This document shows, in pieces, positions 25,518 to 33,271 of a stretch of 42,787 nucleotides of DNA. The DNA comes from Bacteroidales bacterium (GTDB taxonomy: Bacteria; Bacteroidota; Bacteroidia; Bacteroidales; UBA12077). The stretch's first letter is position 1, and the number at the start of each line of letters is the position of its first letter. The stretch is taken from contig DAOUTQ010000005.1 in NCBI GenBank assembly GCA_030668615.1, positions 1-42,787 on the forward strand. The letters are read 5' to 3'. The translations under genes and the position numbers were made by a program. The notes below the pieces were generated by a model. It saw only the letters and a program-made list of their open reading frames with translations. It ran no database searches and was not told the origin of the DNA.

Positions 25518-26090
25518 ATGGAAAAGCAACGTTGTGGATGGGCAAAAAAGCCTTTAGATATTGAATATCATGATAATGAGTGGGGAGTTCCGGTTCATGA
25601 AGATAGAAAACTATTTGAATTTTTGGTTTTGGATGCTTTTCAGGCTGGATTAAGTTGGAGTACAATTCTTAATAAACGTGAAAATTTTAGAAAAGCTTTT
25701 GATGGTTTTGATTATCATATAATTGTTAAATATAAACAATCAAAAATTGACGAGTTATTGCAAAACGAAGGAATCATAAGAAATAAACTCAAAATTAATG
25801 CTACAATTACGAATGCAAAAGCTTTTATTCAGGTTCAGAGTGAATTAGGATCTTTTGATAAATATATTTGGTCTTTTACTGGAGGTAAAACCATTATCAA
25901 CTCATGGAAAGAAATGAGTGATGTGCCTGCAACTTCGCCAGAATCGGATGCTATGAGCAAAGATTTAAAGAAAAGAGGGTTTAAATTTGTAGGTTCTACA
26001 ATTTGTTATGCATTTATGCAAGCAGCAGGAATGGTAAATGATCATTTAATTAGCTGTTTTAGGTATAAGGAAATTAATTATGATAAATAA
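25518..26090 (+). CDS. tag: DNA-3-methyladenine glycosylase I
   Basis: A 190-aa HhH-fold base-excision glycosylase that removes 3-methyladenine from alkylated DNA. The zinc snap is complete: C6, H18, H176 and C180. The pocket segment is LVLDAFQAGLSW, in which the residue equivalent to E38 of E. coli Tag is an aspartate (D39), a conservative change. RCGWAKKPLDIEYHDNEWG and FKFVGSTICYAFMQAAGMVNDH are family signatures. The stop overlaps the mnmE start by 11 bases, so the genes are coupled. Confidence 0.96.
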   Translation: MEKQRCGWAKKPLDIEYHDNEWGVPVHEDRKLFEFLVLDAFQAGLSWSTILNKRENFRKAFDGFDYHIIVKYKQSKIDELLQNEGIIRNKLKINATITNAKAFIQVQSELGSFDKYIWSFTGGKTIINSWKEMSDVPATSPESDAMSKDLKKRGFKFVGSTICYAFMQAAGMVNDHLISCFRYKEINYDK

Positions 26091-27471
26091 TGATATTATT
26101 TGCGCAATTTCAACACCACAAGGGAATGGCGCAATAGCTATTGTAAGGTTAAGCGGAGATGAATCAATTGCTTTGATTGATAAGTTGTATGTTTCACCAA
26201 AAGAAGGTAAACGATTAATTGATCAACAATCACATACCATTCATTTTGGAGTTTTAAAAGATGGAGATAAATTAGTTGATGAAGTTGTAATATCCTTGTT
26301 TAAAAACCCTAATTCGTATACAGGCGAAGATTTAGTTGAAATATCTTGTCATGGTTCGGAGTATCTTCAGCGACAAATACTACAGCTATTAATTCGAAAT
26401 GGCGCACGATTGGCAAAACCGGGTGAATTTACTTTGAGAGCATTCTTGAATGGTAAAATGGATCTGTCGCAAGCCGAAGCAGTAGCTGATTTAATTGCTT
26501 CATCGTCTGCATCATCGCATAAAGTTGCAATTGAACAAATGCGCGGTGGCTTTTCAAGTGAAATAGCCAGTTTGCGTGATAGATTATTGCATTTTATTTC
26601 ATTATTAGAGTTAGAACTGGATTTTAGTGAAGAAGATGTTGAATTTGCTGATCGTAAACAACTTGATGATTTATTAAATAATATACAAACACTTATTCTT
26701 AAGTTATTAAAATCATTCGATTTAGGAAATGTAATTAAAAATGGTGTTCCGGTAGCTATTGTCGGACATACGAACGTTGGTAAATCCACTTTATTGAATA
26801 AAATTCTTAATGAAGAAAAGGCAATCGTATCTGATATTGCAGGAACAACCCGTGATGTTATTGAAGATGTTATTAATATTGAAGGAGTTTCATTTCGATT
26901 TATTGATACAGCAGGTATACGAGAAACATCAGATACAATAGAGACAATAGGAATTGAACGTACATATGATAGGATTTCTAAAGCATCAATAATATTATTA
27001 CTAGTGGATGCAACTGAGGATGAAGAAAATATTGAAAAAGCAATTACAACTGTAGAAAATAAAATTGGAGCAAGTGACAAAAAGCTCATTGTAGTTATTA
27101 ATAAAATTGATCAAGCAAAGATTGATTATAGTTTTGATAACTTATTACGTGGTAAGGATGTTGTAGTAAAAATTTCTGCAAAAACAGGCAAAAATTTAGA
27201 TAATTTAATTAATGAATTATTGTCTGTTGTAAATTTAAGTGCTTTAAATCAAAATGAAGTTATAGTAACCAATGCACGCCATTATGAAGCACTTGAAAAA
27301 GCGTCAGAATCACTACAACGTGCCATTGATGGATTAAATTCAGGTATTACTGGCGATTTTCTTGCTCAAGATATCCGTGAAACACTTCATTATTTGGGTG
27401 AAATAACTGGAGAAATTACTACGGACGAAGTACTTGGAAATATCTTCAAGAATTTCTGTATCGGAAAATAA
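26080..27471 (+). CDS. mnmE: tRNA uridine-5-carboxymethylaminomethyl modification GTPase MnmE
   Basis: A 463-aa GTPase that works with MnmG to modify U34 of tRNAs reading NNA/NNG codons. N-terminal folate-binding domain (about 1-120, DIICAISTPQGNGAIAIVRLSG), a helical domain, and an inserted G domain with G1 GHTNVGKST, the DIAGTTRDV switch, DTAGIRET and NKID. The protein ends in the conserved FCIGK that contributes the catalytic cysteine. Length is normal. The last 18 bases of the gene correspond to the attachment site used by SGI1-type islands in enterobacterial mnmE, and a tyrosine recombinase gene begins 47 bases beyond. Confidence 0.97.
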   Translation: MINNDIICAISTPQGNGAIAIVRLSGDESIALIDKLYVSPKEGKRLIDQQSHTIHFGVLKDGDKLVDEVVISLFKNPNSYTGEDLVEISCHGSEYLQRQILQLLIRNGARLAKPGEFTLRAFLNGKMDLSQAEAVADLIASSSASSHKVAIEQMRGGFSSEIASLRDRLLHFISLLELELDFSEEDVEFADRKQLDDLLNNIQTLILKLLKSFDLGNVIKNGVPVAIVGHTNVGKSTLLNKILNEEKAIVSDIAGTTRDVIEDVINIEGVSFRFIDTAGIRETSDTIETIGIERTYDRISKASIILLLVDATEDEENIEKAITTVENKIGASDKKLIVVINKIDQAKIDYSFDNLLRGKDVVVKISAKTGKNLDNLINELLSVVNLSALNQNEVIVTNARHYEALEKASESLQRAIDGLNSGITGDFLAQDIRETLHYLGEITGEITTDEVLGNIFKNFCIGK

Positions 27472-27517
27472 TACAAATTAAACAATCCACAATAATGCAT
27501 GGGTATTTTTTAGATTA

Positions 27518-28420
27518 TTAGAGATATTCATAATCATAATTTTGATATAAGGTTTTTAGAGGACTAAATCCTTTCTTTGGCGATATCCGTGCAACATGAA
27601 TATAAGTCATGGTAGTCTTAACATCGGCATGACCAAGTTGATTTTTCACACTCACTATATCGAGACCATCTTCAAGTAAATGTGTAGCATAGCTATGTCT
27701 GAGGCTATGAATACTTGCTTTCTTCTCAATTTTACATTTCTTTAAAGTGTTTCGCATAATTCGTTGAATACTGCCTTGAGTCATTGGACTACCTTTTTGT
27801 TGTCCATTAAATAAGTAAGACTGAGGTATGTAAGTTTCTAAATATAGCTTAAGTCCTCTAACCAACATGTCTGAAATTGGAACATATCTATCTTTTTTAC
27901 ATTTTGATTGTCTTACATGAATCATTTTTCGATTCAAATCAACATCTGCAATTCGAAGTTTGATAGCTTCACTGATACGCAAACCTGAATCGTAAATTGT
28001 GCCTAATATTATTCGATGCTTTAGATTTTTAGGGGTTTTTAGCAAAAGTTTAATTTCTTCTTTTGAGAAAACTACAGGAAGAAGAAAGGGAGCACGAACG
28101 GATGGAAGTTTTAATTTTAGGCCTGTTTTATTAAAAATTTCAAATATATGCCGTAATCCACAAACTAAATGCTTCAAACGACTTAAGCTGGGCGACTCAT
28201 TTTGACGAATAAAAACAATGTAATCTTCAATTTCATCAATAGTTAATTCTAAAGGAGAGCGATTATAATATAAAGCTAACTTACTTATTTGAAGTAAATA
28301 ATTTTGTACACAAGAATTACTTTTACCTGCAGCAAGAAATTTACGTGTAAAAACCTTACATATATTTGTAAATCCAGGGATAGTGATGCAGGCAAACATT
28401 TTATATGTTAATCGATTCAT
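27518..28420 (-). CDS. Tyrosine-type site-specific recombinase/integrase
   Basis: A 300-aa recombinase. The N-terminal SAM-like core-binding domain covers about 20-105 and the catalytic domain about 115-285. The catalytic set is complete: R148 (YDSGLRISEA), K171 or K174 in the beta-hairpin (HVRQSKCKKDR), H238 and R241 (HSLRHSYATH), H264 (LGHADVKTT) and nucleophile Y273 (MTYIHV). It resembles the short XerC/D-like integrases common in Bacteroidota, including those that accompany IS91-like or integron-type elements, but no transposase is next to it. It lies tail-to-tail with mnmE, whose 3' end is a known island insertion site. It may be a remnant or a minimal mobile unit (inference). Confidence 0.92.
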   Translation of the reverse strand: MNRLTYKMFACITIPGFTNICKVFTRKFLAAGKSNSCVQNYLLQISKLALYYNRSPLELTIDEIEDYIVFIRQNESPSLSRLKHLVCGLRHIFEIFNKTGLKLKLPSVRAPFLLPVVFSKEEIKLLLKTPKNLKHRIILGTIYDSGLRISEAIKLRIADVDLNRKMIHVRQSKCKKDRYVPISDMLVRGLKLYLETYIPQSYLFNGQQKGSPMTQGSIQRIMRNTLKKCKIEKKASIHSLRHSYATHLLEDGLDIVSVKNQLGHADVKTTMTYIHVARISPKKGFSPLKTLYQNYDYEYL

Positions 28421-28554
28421 TGCATTTTATTTTATTTAGATCTTGATTAATAGTATTGGAAGTTTAATTTAAAAAATGACGTAAATCAAAAATGAAGAAT
28501 CATTCTATAAGTGTTTATTTATGAATTATAACTTAATTTGTTAAAAATAATGAG

Positions 28555-28788
28555 ATGAAAGAAAATCAAGATTTATTATTTAAACCAAATATCTTAAAAG
28601 ATTTAGTTTCAATGAAAATGCCCTTTGGAAAATACAAAGGGAGGTTAATCTGTGATTTGCCTGAACCATATCTGGTTTGGTTTTATCAGAAAGGTTTTCC
28701 TGTAGGAAAACTAGGGATGCTGTTGGGAACCATTTACGAAATAAAACTAAATGGATTGGAATACCTGCTTAAACCCCTAAAAAAATAA
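28555..28788 (+). CDS. DUF3820-family small protein
   Basis: A 77-aa protein whose centre, MPFGKYKGRLICDLPEPYLVWF followed by KGFPVGKLG, is the signature of the DUF3820 (putative quorum-sensing-regulated virulence factor-like) family. Function is unknown. There is no signal peptide. It is a stand-alone gene divergent from the recombinase. Confidence 0.82.
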   Translation: MKENQDLLFKPNILKDLVSMKMPFGKYKGRLICDLPEPYLVWFYQKGFPVGKLGMLLGTIYEIKLNGLEYLLKPLKK

Positions 28789-28949
28789 TTCACTAAGAAA
28801 TATTTTTCACAACAATCATTATAATTGTTGGGTGAAAGTAATATTTGAATTCAATTTTTATTTTTTTAATTTAGATTCTTTTATTTAAACACAATTTAAT
28901 TTAAAACAAACAGTTTTTATTCTGAATTCTAAAAATTAATCTTATTATT

Positions 28950-31757
28950 ATGAAAAAAGTTATTTATTTATCGGTAGTGTTTATTACGCTGCTTTTAGTT
29001 TCTTGTAATCTGCAAGATAATAATCAAGAGCTTGATATTGATTATGAAAAGTATACCCTTGTTAATGGTTTAGATGTTATACTTCATGTCGATAAATCAG
29101 ACCCAATTGTGGCGTTTGCGGTTCAGTATCATGTAGGTTCTAATAGAGAAGTTCCTGGCAGAACAGGCTTCGCACATTTATTTGAACATATGATGTTTCA
29201 ACGGTCAGAAAACGTTGGGGAAGATCAGTTTTTTAAATTAATCCAAAATGCTGGTGGTACATTAAATGGGGGTACCGGAAATGATGCAACAACTTATTTT
29301 GAAATAGTTCCTAAAAACGCTCTTGAAATGATTCTATGGATGGAGTCTGATAGAATGGGTTATATGATTAACACTGTAACACAAAAGTCATTTGCTATAC
29401 AGCAAAATGTTGTTCAGAATGAAAAAAGACAAATGGTTGATAACCGACCATATGGACATACAAATTATGTAATTTTAAAAGCATTATATCCTGAAGATCA
29501 CCCTTATAACTGGACAGTTATTGGCGAGATGGAAGATTTATTTAATGCAACAATTGATGATGTAAAAGAATTTCACCAGAAATTTTACGTAACTAATAAT
29601 GCAACTATTGTTTTAGCTGGTGATTTTGAAATTGAAGAAGCAAAAACTTTAATTGAAAAATATTTTGGTGAAATTGCAAAAGGTAATGATATAACAGACT
29701 CTGAGCCTTATAATATAAGTCTAAATGAAACTAAGAAACTATATCACGAAGATAATTTTGCACGTGCACCACAGTTAAGAATGGTTTGGCCAACTGTTGA
29801 ACAATACAGTGACGATTCATATGCACTAAATTATTTAGCACAGTTATTATCACGTGGAAAAAAAGCGCCTTTATATAAAGTATTAGAAAAGGAAAAGAAA
29901 CTTACTTCAAGGCAGTTTGCTTTTAATGGTAGTAAGGAAATAACAGGCGAATTTCATATAGGTGTAACTGCAAATTCAGGCGTTAGTCTAAATGATGTAG
30001 AAGAAAGTATTTTCGAAGCATTTAAACGATTCGAAGAAGAAGGTGTTACGGAAAAAGATATTCAAAGAATTAATGCTTTCTTAGAAACAAACTTTTACAA
30101 TCGTATAAGTAGTGTGCTGGGTAAATCATTCAGTCTTGCACGCTATAATGAATATGCAGGTGATCCTTCATATTATAAAACTGATATTGAAAAACTAAAA
30201 TCTGTTACAATTGAAGATATTAATAGGGTTTATGAAAAGTACATTAAAGACAAACCTTATGTTGTTACAAGCTTTGTTCCTAAGGGACAAACTGATTTGA
30301 TCGTCGATGAATCTGTAATGGCTGAAATTAAAGAAGAAGATATCCTAAATGCAACAGAAGTCGAAATTGCTGAGGATGTAGAAGAGGAAATTGCAATTAC
30401 TCCGTCAGTTTTTGATAGATCTGTTCAGCCAGTACCTGGCGTTGATCCTGCTTTAGCCATTCCAGAAATATGGAATACAAATATGGCAAATGGAATGAAA
30501 GTATTTGGAATTGAGCAACAAGAGTTACCTCTTGTTCAGTATAGCATTGTACTTGAAGGAGGTCAATATCTTGATAAATTAGAAAAAGCAGGCGTTGCAA
30601 ATATGATGACCGATATAATGATGGAAGGAACCCAAAATAAGACTCCTCTTGAATTAGAAGAAGAAATTGAATTGTTAGGAGCGCATGTATGGATGTTTAC
30701 AAGTGAAAATAGTATAACAATTAATGTTAATGCATTATCGCGTAATTATGAAAAAACGATTGAATTAATCAGAGAAATTATTCTTGAACCAAGATGGGAT
30801 GAAGAAGAATTTAATTTAATTAAAGAAGATGTTTTAAATTCTATAAAACGACAGAAAGCAGACCCAGGTTATTTAGCGAGTAATACATTTTCAAAATTAA
30901 TTTATGGCGATAATCATATTTTATCATATGATATAAGTGGTACGGAAGAGACTGTTTCTTCTATTACTATTGATGATTTAAAGGAATATTACAAAAGCAA
31001 TTTCTCACCTTCTGTTACATCATTTCATGTTGCTGGAGCTGTTTCTCAAGAACAAGTAGTAAACTCACTTGAAAGTTTAGCAGCAAGTTGGGAAGCAAAG
31101 GATGTTGTGTTTCCTGAGTATGAGATGCCTGAAAGCCCAGAGAAATCTAAAATATATTTAGTAGATGTTCCTGGTGCTAAGCAATCAGTAATTAATATAG
31201 GTTGTGTTGGAATAGCTCGTAATAATCCTGATTTTTATGCTGCAACAATAATGAATTATCCATTAGGAGGTTCTTTTAGTGGAAAAGTGAATATTGTTTT
31301 AAGAGAAGAAAAGGGATTTACTTACGGTGCCAGAACACGTTTTAGTGGAACAAAAATTCCTGGACCATTTAAAGCATCATCAAGTGTTAGATCAACAGCT
31401 ACGCTGGAATCAGTTCGGATTTTTAAAGATCTTATGGCGAAACATAGAGAAAGTGCTACAGAAGAAGATCTTGAATTTACTAAGAATGCATTAATAAAAT
31501 CTAATGCAAGGAAATTCGAAACTCTTGGTGCTTTAATTAATGTTTTGAAAAATATTAGTATGTACGATTTACCTACAGATTATATTAAAACAGAAGAAGA
31601 TATTGTAAATAATATGACAATTGAAAAGCAGATTGAGTTGGCAAAAAAATATATTGATCCTGAAAAAATGTATTATGTTATTGCAGGTGATGCTGCTACT
31701 CAGTTAAGTGAACTTAAAAAACTTGGTATAGGAAATCCTGAAGTCATTTCTTATTAA
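28950..31757 (+). CDS. M16-family zinc metallopeptidase, lipoprotein
   Basis: A 935-aa insulinase/pitrilysin-type peptidase. Lipoprotein signal with lipobox LLVS-C19. The first M16 domain (about 30-260) has the inverted zinc motif H76-LF-E79-H80 with distal ligand E158 (VVQNEKRQ). A second domain in the C-terminal half (about 505-920) lacks HxxEH, as usual for the inactive half, and keeps the substrate-binding LREEKGFTYGARTRF motif. It is expected to degrade short peptides at the periplasmic face or outer membrane. Acidic linker about 450-480 (EEDILNATEVEIAEDVEEEIA). Shares a bidirectional terminator with the convergent barrel gene. Confidence 0.95.
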   Translation: MKKVIYLSVVFITLLLVSCNLQDNNQELDIDYEKYTLVNGLDVILHVDKSDPIVAFAVQYHVGSNREVPGRTGFAHLFEHMMFQRSENVGEDQFFKLIQNAGGTLNGGTGNDATTYFEIVPKNALEMILWMESDRMGYMINTVTQKSFAIQQNVVQNEKRQMVDNRPYGHTNYVILKALYPEDHPYNWTVIGEMEDLFNATIDDVKEFHQKFYVTNNATIVLAGDFEIEEAKTLIEKYFGEIAKGNDITDSEPYNISLNETKKLYHEDNFARAPQLRMVWPTVEQYSDDSYALNYLAQLLSRGKKAPLYKVLEKEKKLTSRQFAFNGSKEITGEFHIGVTANSGVSLNDVEESIFEAFKRFEEEGVTEKDIQRINAFLETNFYNRISSVLGKSFSLARYNEYAGDPSYYKTDIEKLKSVTIEDINRVYEKYIKDKPYVVTSFVPKGQTDLIVDESVMAEIKEEDILNATEVEIAEDVEEEIAITPSVFDRSVQPVPGVDPALAIPEIWNTNMANGMKVFGIEQQELPLVQYSIVLEGGQYLDKLEKAGVANMMTDIMMEGTQNKTPLELEEEIELLGAHVWMFTSENSITINVNALSRNYEKTIELIREIILEPRWDEEEFNLIKEDVLNSIKRQKADPGYLASNTFSKLIYGDNHILSYDISGTEETVSSITIDDLKEYYKSNFSPSVTSFHVAGAVSQEQVVNSLESLAASWEAKDVVFPEYEMPESPEKSKIYLVDVPGAKQSVINIGCVGIARNNPDFYAATIMNYPLGGSFSGKVNIVLREEKGFTYGARTRFSGTKIPGPFKASSSVRSTATLESVRIFKDLMAKHRESATEEDLEFTKNALIKSNARKFETLGALINVLKNISMYDLPTDYIKTEEDIVNNMTIEKQIELAKKYIDPEKMYYVIAGDAATQLSELKKLGIGNPEVISY

Positions 31758-31770
31758 CAAATAATTAAAA

Positions 31771-31811
31771 ACTAAAAAGGGCTGATGTTTTTTATATCAG
31801 CCCTTTTTAGT
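31771..31811. terminator. Bidirectional terminator between the M16 protease and the barrel gene
   Basis: Perfect 16-bp stem ACTAAAAAGGGCTGAT/ATCAGCCCTTTTTAGT around a 9-base loop. T5 and A5 tracts within the stem make it usable on both strands between convergent genes. Confidence 0.92.
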
Positions 31812-31830
31812 TTAGTATTTTAACTAAATT

Positions 31831-32460
31831 TTAGAACCTGTATCCAATTCCAATTCCAATAACCTTGTTTCTTAAATTTTCATCTATAACCGAAATGTCG
31901 TTTAAACCCATTTCATATCTTAAATCAAGAAATAGTTCTCCTTTGCTAAAAACTCTGGATACTTCTCCTCCGAAAATCACACCATAATCATAATCATTTG
32001 AATCATCATTATAATCAGTAACAGTAGTTGTACCATTATCTTCTACTTCAGATTCAGACTTATTTAAATAACTGTAATATGGACCTCCATAAAATGATAC
32101 AAACCAAGATTCGCTTAAGCCTAATTGTTCATTAAAGCGAGCTTTTAAAAGTAAAGGAACATTATAATAATCGTAGTTAATATTAATTCCTTTTTTCCCA
32201 CTTGTTTCTTTTACTTCATAGGCTGAACCTTCAGTTTTATAATTCAATTCAGTTTGTAATGAAATTACTGAATGAAACCTATAATCGAATGTTGCTCCAA
32301 GTGTAAAACCTGTTTTAATATCATTGTTATCCCATAACATTCCTAATTCAGATTGAGTACTTAAATTAAGACCTTCTTTAATACCAAATTTTATTTGTGC
32401 ATTTATTGTTAGTGATAATAAAATAAATGTTCCCGATAAAAATAACCCTTTTGTATTCAT
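31831..32460 (-). CDS. Outer-membrane beta-barrel protein (PorT-like)
   Basis: A 209-aa protein with a signal peptide (about 1-21, LTINAQ). It opens with FGIKEGLNLS and continues with amphipathic strands of the PorT/OmpA-like barrel family (TGFTLGATFDYRF, ISLQTELNYKTEG, FFSFYGGPY-type, LFLDLRYEMGL), ending in IGIGIGYRF with the C-terminal Phe preferred for BamA insertion. These small barrels are common in Bacteroidota and mostly of unknown role. Its acidic loop EVEDNGTTTVTDYNDDSNDYD is surface-exposed by prediction. Confidence 0.88.
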   Translation of the reverse strand: MNTKGLFLSGTFILLSLTINAQIKFGIKEGLNLSTQSELGMLWDNNDIKTGFTLGATFDYRFHSVISLQTELNYKTEGSAYEVKETSGKKGININYDYYNVPLLLKARFNEQLGLSESWFVSFYGGPYYSYLNKSESEVEDNGTTTVTDYNDDSNDYDYGVIFGGEVSRVFSKGELFLDLRYEMGLNDISVIDENLRNKVIGIGIGYRF

Positions 32461-32758
32461 AACTATGTTTTATAAAATTAGAATAAATTGAAAATATATT
32501 CGACAAAAGTAAATAATTAATATTGAATAATAGAATGAAATAATTAAATATTCGAATTTTTTTAATTTTAATAAATAGAGAGAAGGTATTTCAATTATAA
32601 AGATTATGGGAAAGCAAGTTTTATACCATAGAGATAAGCATATATGAAGCAAATCTGTTTATAATAAATAAAGATGATAATATCTTATTATATATGATTT
32701 ATTTTTATTTTTTAATAAAATAGTATAGCTTGCGCATCTAACAAAACTTATAGTTTTA

Positions 32759-33259
32759 ATGATAAATCGACTATCACTTTTTTTAGTAGTAATGACATTA
32801 ATATCCTGTAAAACGCAGGAAATTACTACGTCTGTAAATAATAAAAATTCAGATTCTCCTTTTACAATAAATTTTAAACAAGAAATTGTAATTGGAGATA
32901 CATATATTTTTAATATAACAAATAATTCAGATGATACATTAATTATATTGAGCCCTTCAGTTGCTCGAATTGAAAAATTTGAAAATAACGAATGGAGGAG
33001 GGTTAAAATTTTGTATTGTCCTTGTGGAGCAAATTGTATTGCACCTCCTAAAGAAAAAAATCTCTTAAAAGGGCAAAGTCATAAATATAGATGGAACTTA
33101 AAAGAATCATGGTGTGGCGAAAAACAGGAAAATGGTATTCCTGAGACTATTGTGAAAGATCCTCTTGAGGGGATTTACAGAATATATGTAGATTATATTT
33201 TTAAAGGTAAGAGAGAAAAAATAGTAAGACAATTTGAAGTGAAAAAGAATAATAATTAA
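32759..33259 (+). CDS. Small lipoprotein upstream of the M6 protease, Ig-like/BsuPI-like
   Basis: The 166-aa product has lipobox LIS-C17 (MTLISCKTQE). The mature domain has a beta-sandwich appearance: YIFNITNNSDDTLIILSPSVARIE, then four cysteines in two clusters (CPCGANC and WCGEK), LLKGQSHKYRWNL, and GIYRIYVDYIFKG. The order 'N-S-D-D-T, L-x-KGQS, G-x-YRIYV' is reminiscent of BsuPI-type protease-inhibitor domains. That reading is tentative. It is only 12 bases from the secreted M6 protease gene, so co-expression, and possibly a binding or protective relation, is inferred. Confidence 0.75.
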   Translation: MINRLSLFLVVMTLISCKTQEITTSVNNKNSDSPFTINFKQEIVIGDTYIFNITNNSDDTLIILSPSVARIEKFENNEWRRVKILYCPCGANCIAPPKEKNLLKGQSHKYRWNLKESWCGEKQENGIPETIVKDPLEGIYRIYVDYIFKGKREKIVRQFEVKKNNN

Positions 33260-33271
33260 TAATAGAATAAT

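Noticed and set aside
26367-27089. 240-aa minus-strand ORF
   Set aside because: Fully antisense to mnmE, whose family signatures run through this region; Ser-rich composition is typical of a reverse shadow.
27518-28788. IS91-like or integron element around the recombinase
   Set aside because: The recombinase resembles those found with such elements, but there is no transposase, no attC-type array and no cassette; only a DUF3820 gene follows.
28806-28836. Hairpin TTCACAACAAT...ATTGTTGGGTGAA after the DUF3820 gene as terminator
   Set aside because: The stem has a bulge and no T-tract follows, so I could not support it as an intrinsic terminator.
32470-32652. 60-aa hydrophobic minus-strand ORF in an intergenic gap
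   Set aside because: Composition reflects the very AT-rich spacer; no promoter, no family resemblance, and no convincing start.
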